From positions 1 through 9,990 of the forward strand of contig CABVBV010000073.1 in the NCBI GenBank assembly GCA_902496595.1: 9,990 bases of DNA, written 5' to 3'. Source of the DNA: an uncultured Eubacteriales bacterium (GTDB taxonomy: Bacteria; Bacillota; Clostridia; Oscillospirales; Oscillospiraceae). Numbering within the stretch: position 1 is the first letter of the stretch; each line of letters starts with the position of its first letter. A program made the translations under genes and the position numbers. This document shows, piece after piece, positions 6,520 through 9,990 of this stretch. A model generated the notes under the pieces. The model had not been told where the DNA came from. It made no database searches and saw only the letters and a list, made by a program, of their open reading frames with translations.

Positions 6520-6740
6520 TCTTCTTCCTCCTCAAGTTCTCCGTCAAATTTCAATATGTCTCCCACGTCGCAGTCGAGGTAGTAGCAGATGCGGTTTATC
6601 GTGCCGAACCTGACGCCCCGGGCCTTGCCGGAGCGCAGGATGGAGAGGTTCGCCTCCGTGATGCCCACCTTTGCGCAGAGCTCCTTCGAGGTCATGCCCC
6701 GCTCACGCAGGACATCTTCCAAATGCACGCGTATAGCCAT
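6516..6740 (-). CDS. Small XRE-family (YozG-like) transcriptional regulator
   Basis: A 74-residue, nearly HTH-only regulator of the Cro/C1 type. The sequence runs from RVHLEDVLRERGMTSKEL through the recognition region CAKVGITEANLSILRSGKAR (22-41) to the family ending ICYYLDCDVGDILKF (51-65), then a run of five Glu. This matches the YozG-type proteins that accompany DUF2975 membrane proteins in many Firmicutes. It is translated in the same operon as two such membrane proteins: the ATG at 6738-6740 shares one base with the upstream stop (TGATG), and its stop overlaps the downstream ATG (ATGA). Candidate operator repeats at 7661-7713 surround the operon promoter and suggest autorepression, perhaps relieved through the membrane partner. 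The DNA target and signal are inferred. Confidence 0.88.
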   Translation of the reverse strand: MAIRVHLEDVLRERGMTSKELCAKVGITEANLSILRSGKARGVRFGTINRICYYLDCDVGDILKFDGELEEEEE

Positions 6741-7636
6741 CAGACAAAGAGGTCGTTGTCGTCCCGCAGCTCTTTGTGCGCTGCGATGAAGCGGGCGACA
6801 ATGAGCGCCGCGAGGCAGAACAGCAGCTGGAAGACTGGGAAGTTCACGCTCACGTCCGTGCTGGTCGAGAGCCTGACGAAGGCGAGTTTTACGAGGTTCG
6901 CGGCGAGGCTTATGAGCAGTATGGCGCTCGCCGCCCGGACGCTGTATCGGTAGAAGCGCCGGGCCTGTTCCACGGTATTGTCCGTGAGCTTTCCGCCCTC
7001 GCCGAGGCTGTCCACGAGCCGCAGCCCCAGCAGGCAGCCGTAGACGGTTATGCAGCTCGAGGCCACGGAGCCCGCGCCCTCCGCGAGCGCCGCGATGGAG
7101 AAGCGCTCGAAGAGCGAGGCGAGTATCGCAAAGGCCGAGACGCCCGCGAGCGCGGCAAAGAGCATCCCGATGAGCACGACCACGATGCGCACCAGCTTCA
7201 CGAGCCGCCTGTCGTCGGAGGCATTGAAGTACCGCAGCAGCCTCAGCGCCAGCCAGGTCACGAGCACAGCGAGAAGGCCCATCTGCGCGAAGGTGGAGTA
7301 TATCGCCCGGTTCCTGTCCAGCGCCCGGCCCACTAGCAGGAGCAGCACGGCGGAAAGCAGCGCGAGCAGCCAGTCCTCGCGCCAGGGCCTGCGCCGCCGC
7401 GAGATGAGAAAGAGCGCAACTGCCGGTATGAGGCACGCAATCACATACAGCATGATCGCGACGACGCGCCAGGCCGCGCCCGTTTTGGCCATATCCCAGA
7501 GCAGATCCACGAAATACCCGCAGGGCAGCTTGAACGGAAGCTCGATGAGCCCCGGCCATGTCGCCAGCGCAGCGCAGCCGGCAGTGCCCAGGACGGCTGC
7601 GAGTATCACAAGTCTCAGGAATCTTCTTTCGCTCAC
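6740..7636 (-). CDS. Integral membrane protein, DUF2975-like, first gene of the cassette
   Basis: A 298-residue protein with about eight transmembrane segments (near 7-26, 57-78, 89-105, 117-134, 149-176, 195-208, 232-254, 267-284). The C-terminal half carries a DUF2975-like connector, SLGEGGKLTDNTVEQARRF (210-228), and the ending AHKELRDDNDLFV shared with the paralogue at 5614-6519. Charged residues RRRRPWRED (80-88) separate helices two and three. I chose the GTG at 7634-7636 because GGAGG (7645-7649) lies eight bases upstream; the longer TTG start at 7720 would place the promoter and operator inside the gene. The stop overlaps the start of the XRE regulator, and the operon continues to 5614. 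The role may be sensing or antagonising the regulator at the membrane, which is inference from gene context. Confidence 0.8.
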   Translation of the reverse strand: MSERRFLRLVILAAVLGTAGCAALATWPGLIELPFKLPCGYFVDLLWDMAKTGAAWRVVAIMLYVIACLIPAVALFLISRRRRPWREDWLLALLSAVLLLLVGRALDRNRAIYSTFAQMGLLAVLVTWLALRLLRYFNASDDRRLVKLVRIVVVLIGMLFAALAGVSAFAILASLFERFSIAALAEGAGSVASSCITVYGCLLGLRLVDSLGEGGKLTDNTVEQARRFYRYSVRAASAILLISLAANLVKLAFVRLSTSTDVSVNFPVFQLLFCLAALIVARFIAAHKELRDDNDLFV

Positions 7637-7660
7637 GTTTTGCACCTCCGCATTATCGTA

Positions 7661-7713
7661 AAACAATAATTCGTACTTTGAGTATAACAGAGAATTATTG
7701 TTTGTCAATAATT
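7661..7713. promoter_or_regulatory. Operator array of three CAATAATT half-sites around the cassette promoter
   Basis: AAACAATAATTC (7661-7672) and GAATTATTGTTT (7692-7703) form a perfect 12 bp inverted repeat with a 19-base spacer across the -10 box. AATTATTG (7693-7700) forms a second dyad with CAATAATT (7706-7713), five bases apart, that swallows the -35 box. The three half-sites are identical over eight bases. Their position would block RNA polymerase, so autorepression by the XRE-family regulator of the operon is the likeliest meaning. Confidence 0.7.
7681..7708 (-). promoter_or_regulatory. Sigma-A type promoter of the membrane/XRE cassette
   Basis: On the minus strand TTGACA (7703-7708) and TATACT (7681-7686) are 16 bases apart, a near-consensus pair. 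Transcription should start near 7674 and the leader of about 38 bases holds the GGAGG site of the first gene. The promoter lies within the CAATAATT repeats and is back to back with the plus-strand B12 operon, the two -35 boxes being 13 bases apart. Confidence 0.8.
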
Positions 7714-7721
7714 TTTTCAAC

Positions 7722-7748
7722 TTGACGATGTGTGAAAAATGTTATAGA
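7722..7748 (+). promoter_or_regulatory. Tentative promoter of the cobalamin-riboswitch operon
   Basis: TTGACG (7722-7727) is followed by TATAGA (7743-7748) after a short 15-base spacer; a second TATAG lies at 7750-7754. Transcription would begin near 7756, just before the riboswitch aptamer. The spacer is suboptimal, so the exact -10 box is uncertain. Confidence 0.45.
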
Positions 7749-7767
7749 GTATAGCCGCAGAATGAAA

Positions 7768-7940
7768 AGGCGCGGATCTCCGTGTGTACGGATCTGAGCG
7801 TCGGGCACGACCCGGCGGGAGGAGCAGGGGGAAGGCGGTGAAAATCCGCCGCAACAGCCATTGCCGTGAGCGCATATGCGCAAGTCGGAATGCCCTGCGT
7901 TTCGCGGTATGCAGGCCGTTCCCGGGCAGTTTGGGGAGCA
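7768..7940 (+). promoter_or_regulatory. Cobalamin riboswitch aptamer
   Basis: A cis-acting RNA that binds a B12 form and controls the genes that follow. The conserved core is visible: GGGGGAAGGCGGTGAAAATCC (7827-7847, hairpin 7834-7838 with 7846-7850), then CGCAACAGCC (7850-7859), GCCGTGA (7863-7869) and the B12 box AAGTCGGAATGCCCTGC (7882-7898). GCAGG (7824-7828) can pair with CCTGC (7894-7898), closing the core. Boundaries are approximate, and the class (adenosyl or aqua/methyl) cannot be decided by eye. Downstream genes for a DUF4430 lipoprotein and an ECF S component agree with B12 control. Confidence 0.88.
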
Positions 7941-7986
7941 GGGGCATATGGTGCGCCGTGGGCATAGTCCGGGGCGCAGGATTGTT

Positions 7987-8023
7987 GTGCCGCTCCCCTT
8001 GGGGAGGGGCGCTTTGCTTTTTT
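7987..8023 (+). terminator. Riboswitch-controlled intrinsic terminator with competing antiterminator
   Basis: Positions 7987-7998 pair with 8001-8012 (one G-G mismatch) around a CUUG-type tetraloop, and a U-rich tail TTTGCTTTTTT (8013-8023) follows. An upstream copy of the right arm, GGGGAGC (7933-7939), can pair instead with GCTCCCC (7992-7998), which would destroy the terminator. The two mutually exclusive pairings form a standard off-switch platform: B12 binding would favour termination before the lipoprotein gene. Confidence 0.78.
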
Positions 8024-8056
8024 CTGATGTAGACTTTAGAAAAGAGGTAAGAAGTG

Positions 8057-8485
8057 ATGACAAAAGCAAGCAGAAAGGCTGCGGCGTTCGCCCTGACGTT
8101 GGCGCTGATACTCAGTCTCGCGGCCTGCGGGGCTCAGAACGCAGGAGGGATGTGGGACAGCGCGAGCTACAAGGAGGACACTGAGCTGGGAGAAGGCGCA
8201 AAGACTCTCAAGCTCGAGGTGACTGCTGAGGACAAGACCGTGACTTTCACCATCCACACTGACGGAGAGACGCTCCGGCAGGCTCTGGAGGAGCATGGGC
8301 TCATCGCGGGTGACGAGAGCGAATTTGGACTCTACGTCAAGACCGTGAACGGCATGACGGCGGATTACGATACCGACGGCCTCTACTGGGCCTTCTACAA
8401 GGCCGGTGAGTATCTCATGACCGGTGTGGACACGACGGAGATCGCCGACGGCGAGCAATACGAGCTTGTCTGCACCAAGGGCTAA
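8057..8485 (+). CDS. DUF4430 (transcobalamin-like) lipoprotein, probable corrinoid binder
   Basis: A 142-residue exported lipoprotein. Lys/Arg-rich start, hydrophobic core and lipobox LAAC (Cys24 acylated) lead to a short linker and a domain from about 60 to 142. ETLRQALEEHGLI, then SEFGLYVKTVNGMTADYDTD and YWAFYKAGEYLMTGVDTTEIADGEQYEL, are the hallmarks of the DUF4430 fold, related to the C-terminal domain of transcobalamin and intrinsic factor. The riboswitch and the ECF S component immediately downstream point to B12 or another corrinoid as ligand, held near the membrane. I prefer ATG 8057 (GAGG 8044-8047, nine bases upstream) over the adjacent GTG at 8054; the two differ by one residue. 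The gene starts 33 bases after the terminator. Confidence 0.88.
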   Translation: MTKASRKAAAFALTLALILSLAACGAQNAGGMWDSASYKEDTELGEGAKTLKLEVTAEDKTVTFTIHTDGETLRQALEEHGLIAGDESEFGLYVKTVNGMTADYDTDGLYWAFYKAGEYLMTGVDTTEIADGEQYELVCTKG

Positions 8486-9020
8486 GGGCGAGAAACGTAG
8501 GCTGAGCATCGTTGAGATGGCGGTCTACGCCATGTTCGGCGTCATGATGTTCACGTCGAAGCTGCTGATGGAGGGCCTGCCGAACATACATCTCATCGGG
8601 ATGTTCACAGTGCTGCTGACGGTGGTATACCGAAAGCGGGCGCTGTATCCCATATACATCTTCGTGTTCCTGACAGGGGCATATAACGGCTTTTTGTCCT
8701 GGTGGATACCGTATCTGTATATATGGACGGTGCTCTGGGGCGTCGTCATGCTGCTGCCGAGGGATATGTCCACGCGCTGGGCTGCGGCGGCATACCCCGT
8801 TGTCTGTGCGCTGCACGGGCTGGTCTTCGGTACGCTCTACGCCCCGCTGCAGGCGCTGATGTACGGGCTGGACTGGCGCGGTATGCTCGCCTGGATAGCA
8901 GCCGGCTTCCCTTTCGACTTAGTGCAGGCGGCAGGGAACCTTGCCGCCGGACTGCTCATCCTTCCGCTCTCCACCCTGCTTGAAAAACTCAACCGGCAAT
9001 TCCGCATTGGCGGCCCCTGA
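8466..9020 (+). CDS. ECF transporter S component, probably cobalamin-specific
   Basis: Substrate-binding membrane subunit of an energy-coupling-factor importer, about 184 residues with some five to six hydrophobic helices. LSIVEMAVYAMFGVMMFTSK, MEGLPNIHLIGM, RKRALYPIYIFVFLTG and SWWIPYLYIWTVLWG resemble clostridial S components assigned to B12 (CbrT-like) by riboswitch context. The ATP-binding and T subunits are not here and may be shared from elsewhere in the genome. The start is uncertain: TTG 8466 keeps the conserved RLSIVEM segment and overlaps the preceding gene by 20 bases; ATG 8517 would lose it, and GTG 8424 lengthens it into an unlikely leader. No good ribosome site decides it, so translation may be coupled to the lipoprotein gene. 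The stop codon lies in the loop of the operon terminator. Confidence 0.8.
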   Translation: MSAPRAKGEKRRLSIVEMAVYAMFGVMMFTSKLLMEGLPNIHLIGMFTVLLTVVYRKRALYPIYIFVFLTGAYNGFLSWWIPYLYIWTVLWGVVMLLPRDMSTRWAAAAYPVVCALHGLVFGTLYAPLQALMYGLDWRGMLAWIAAGFPFDLVQAAGNLAAGLLILPLSTLLEKLNRQFRIGGP

Positions 9021-9044
9021 AACTTTGCGGGGGCCGCTCTTTTG
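9010..9044 (+). terminator. Terminator of the B12 uptake operon
   Basis: GCGGCCCC (9010-9017) pairs with GGGGCCGC (9030-9037) around 12 bases, followed by TCTTTTG. The left arm overlaps the last codons of the S component gene and its stop codon is in the loop. The following 70 bases up to the pyrC promoter show no gene or repeat I can support. Confidence 0.8.
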
Positions 9045-9113
9045 TATAAAGTGCCGGGAAAAGCTCTCAATATCGACCTGTGGTGTGCGAAGGGGCGAAA
9101 GTTGCCGAGGTTG

Positions 9114-9142
9114 TTGACAAAATTTCTGGTTTGGCGTAAAAT
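9114..9142 (+). promoter_or_regulatory. Consensus promoter of the dihydroorotase gene
   Basis: TTGACA (9114-9119) and TAAAAT (9137-9142) are exactly 17 bases apart. The likely start lies at the end of an A-run, near 9148-9150. If it is A9150, the transcript begins AAUUUG, the same initial sequence as E. coli pyrBI. Confidence 0.85.
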
Positions 9143-9154
9143 ATAAAAAAATTT

Positions 9155-9175
9155 GAGCCCGCAGTGAGCGGGCTC
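9155..9175. promoter_or_regulatory. 5' leader hairpin of the dihydroorotase transcript
   Basis: GAGCCCGC (9155-9162) pairs with GCGGGCTC (9168-9175), an 8 bp stem with a five-base loop AGTGA, within a few bases of the predicted transcription start. It could stabilise the mRNA 5' end or serve regulation. On the minus strand the same hairpin is followed by AAATTTTTTTAT, a good intrinsic terminator for antisense transcription, but no minus-strand gene is seen upstream of it. Confidence 0.6.
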
Positions 9176-9203
9176 TTAGCGTGTCCGAAAGGGGGTTCGT
9201 CCG

Positions 9204-9990
9204 GTGGGCGGCATTGTCATCAAAGGCTGCGAGATTTTCCGCCAAGGGGCCTTTGTTTCCTCTGATGTGGAGGTTTTGGACGGCGTAATCTCACGCATCC
9301 GGCCCGGTATCGTTCCCGGCGAGGGCGTAAGTGTTTATAATTTCAATAATTGCCTTTTGATTCCCGGTCTTGTCGATGTTCACGTTCATCTTCGAGAGCC
9401 GGGTTTTTCTTATAAGGAGACCATAAGATCCGGCAGCGAGGCCGCGGCGAGGTCTGGTTACAGCGCCGTCTGCGCCATGCCGAACCTTGACCCCGTGCCT
9501 GAGGACGCCGCCACGCTCGCGCAGGAACTCGATATCATAGCCAGGGACGCCGTCATCGACGTTCTGCCCTACGGCGCCATCACTCGCGGGCAAAAGGGCG
9601 GAGCGCTCGCGGATATGTCGGCCATGGCCGCCCGGGTCTGCGGCTTTTCGGACGACGGCCACGGCGTGCAGTCGGCGGACATGATGCGCGAAGCCATGCT
9701 GGAGGCAAAGCGGCTCGGAAAGCCCATCGCCGCCCACTGCGAGGACAACTCGCTCCTGCGCGGCGGCTATATCCACGAGGGCGGGTACGCGAGGGCCCAC
9801 GGGCACCGGGGCATCTGCTCCGAGTCCGAGTGGGGCCCCATCGCGCGGGACATAGCGCTGCTGCGCGAGACCGGCTGCGCCTACCACGTCTGCCACATCT
9901 CGACGAAGGAGAGCGCGGAGCTCATCCGCCGCGCCAAGGCCGAGGGCCTCGACATAAGCTGCGAGACCGGGCCGCACTACCTGCTGCTCT
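9204..9990 (+). CDS. pyrC: Dihydroorotase, partial (3' end beyond the window)
   Basis: Catalyses reversible cyclisation of carbamoyl-aspartate to dihydroorotate in de novo pyrimidine synthesis, in the cytoplasm. The visible 262 codons include the beta sandwich start and most of the metal barrel: VDVHVHLREPG (57-67, His60 and His62 as metal ligands), AMPNLDPVPED (90-100), GAITRGQKG (123-131), GFSDDG (146-151, a probable bridging Asp in place of carboxylated Lys as in bacterial type I enzymes), HCED (177-180), YHVCHIST (226-233) and CETGPH (252-257). The start is GTG 9204: GGGGG (9191-9195) lies eight bases upstream and a TAG in frame at 9177 excludes longer starts. It follows a consensus promoter and leader hairpin. 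The first 200 bases are clearly more AT-rich than the rest. Whether more pyr genes follow cannot be seen. Confidence 0.95.
   Translation, partial: MGGIVIKGCEIFRQGAFVSSDVEVLDGVISRIRPGIVPGEGVSVYNFNNCLLIPGLVDVHVHLREPGFSYKETIRSGSEAAARSGYSAVCAMPNLDPVPEDAATLAQELDIIARDAVIDVLPYGAITRGQKGGALADMSAMAARVCGFSDDGHGVQSADMMREAMLEAKRLGKPIAAHCEDNSLLRGGYIHEGGYARAHGHRGICSESEWGPIARDIALLRETGCAYHVCHISTKESAELIRRAKAEGLDISCETGPHYLLL

Noticed and set aside
5360..6547. 395-codon minus-strand frame across the hairpin gap and the second membrane protein
   Set aside because: It runs through the intergenic palindromes, is Arg/Gly/Ala-rich as expected for an off-frame reading of GC-rich DNA, and conflicts with the well-placed 5614-6519 gene.
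5650..6582. Long plus-strand frame opposite the second membrane protein
   Set aside because: Arg/Gln/His-rich shadow of a minus-strand gene, with no ribosome site or family resemblance.
7637..7720. TTG start at 7720 for the first membrane protein
   Set aside because: It would place the promoter, operator repeats and GGAGG site inside the coding region, and the extra 28 residues look unlike a membrane-protein start.
9155..9175. PyrR-binding attenuator in the pyrC leader
   Set aside because: I do not find the conserved PyrR anti-antiterminator loop or a terminator with a plus-strand U-tract before the GTG.
9411..9424. TAAGGAGACC inside pyrC as an internal translation start
   Set aside because: The Shine-Dalgarno match is followed by ATA in frame, not a start codon, and the upstream region encodes the essential HVHLREPG motif.
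9291..9977. Minus-strand frame opposite dihydroorotase
   Set aside because: Antisense to a pyrC with all metal-binding motifs intact.

Overview
The window looks like chromosomal DNA of a GC-rich anaerobic Firmicute, probably a gut Clostridium relative of the Oscillospiraceae type. The basis is high GC in genes with AT-rich promoters, GGAGG ribosome sites, a group III 6-phosphofructokinase, an anaerobe-type etfBA pair, a B12-riboswitch ECF uptake operon and a DUF2975/YozG-like cassette. Taxonomy is inference. I see no rRNA, tRNA, CRISPR array, transposase or phage gene.

Layout. 1-1207: 6-phosphofructokinase on the minus strand, with a near-consensus promoter and a terminator hairpin. 1210-2190: an AraC-family regulator on the minus strand, divergent from etfB-etfA (2510-4303, plus). 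The shared 319-base control region holds promoters on both strands, a perfect dyad and a direct repeat spaced like AraC-family half-sites. 4304-4469: three hairpins between convergent genes, the last a probable bidirectional terminator. 4470-5363: an unrecognised lipoprotein on the minus strand. 5364-5613: a gap filled by five consecutive hairpins, probably a mosaic of dispersed repeats.

5614-7636: a translationally coupled three-gene minus-strand cassette. Two homologous eight-helix membrane proteins flank a 74-residue XRE/YozG-like regulator. Both membrane proteins end in the same motif and resemble DUF2975 in their C-terminal halves. The promoter is embedded in three copies of CAATAATT, which suggests autoregulation.

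7722-9044: back to back with that promoter, a plus-strand operon opens with a cobalamin riboswitch and a terminator/antiterminator platform. It encodes a DUF4430 lipoprotein and an ECF transporter S component, probably together a corrinoid uptake system. 9114-9990: a consensus promoter and a 5' hairpin precede dihydroorotase (pyrC), which starts at GTG and runs off the right edge. Its start-site sequence resembles the UTP-sensitive start of E. coli pyrBI.

The genes fall into separate units: glycolysis, flavin electron transfer under a local regulator, a membrane/regulator cassette of unknown role, B12 acquisition and pyrimidine synthesis. The least explained parts are the DUF2975-like/XRE cassette with its operators, the lipoprotein-plus-ECF pairing, and the five-hairpin array.
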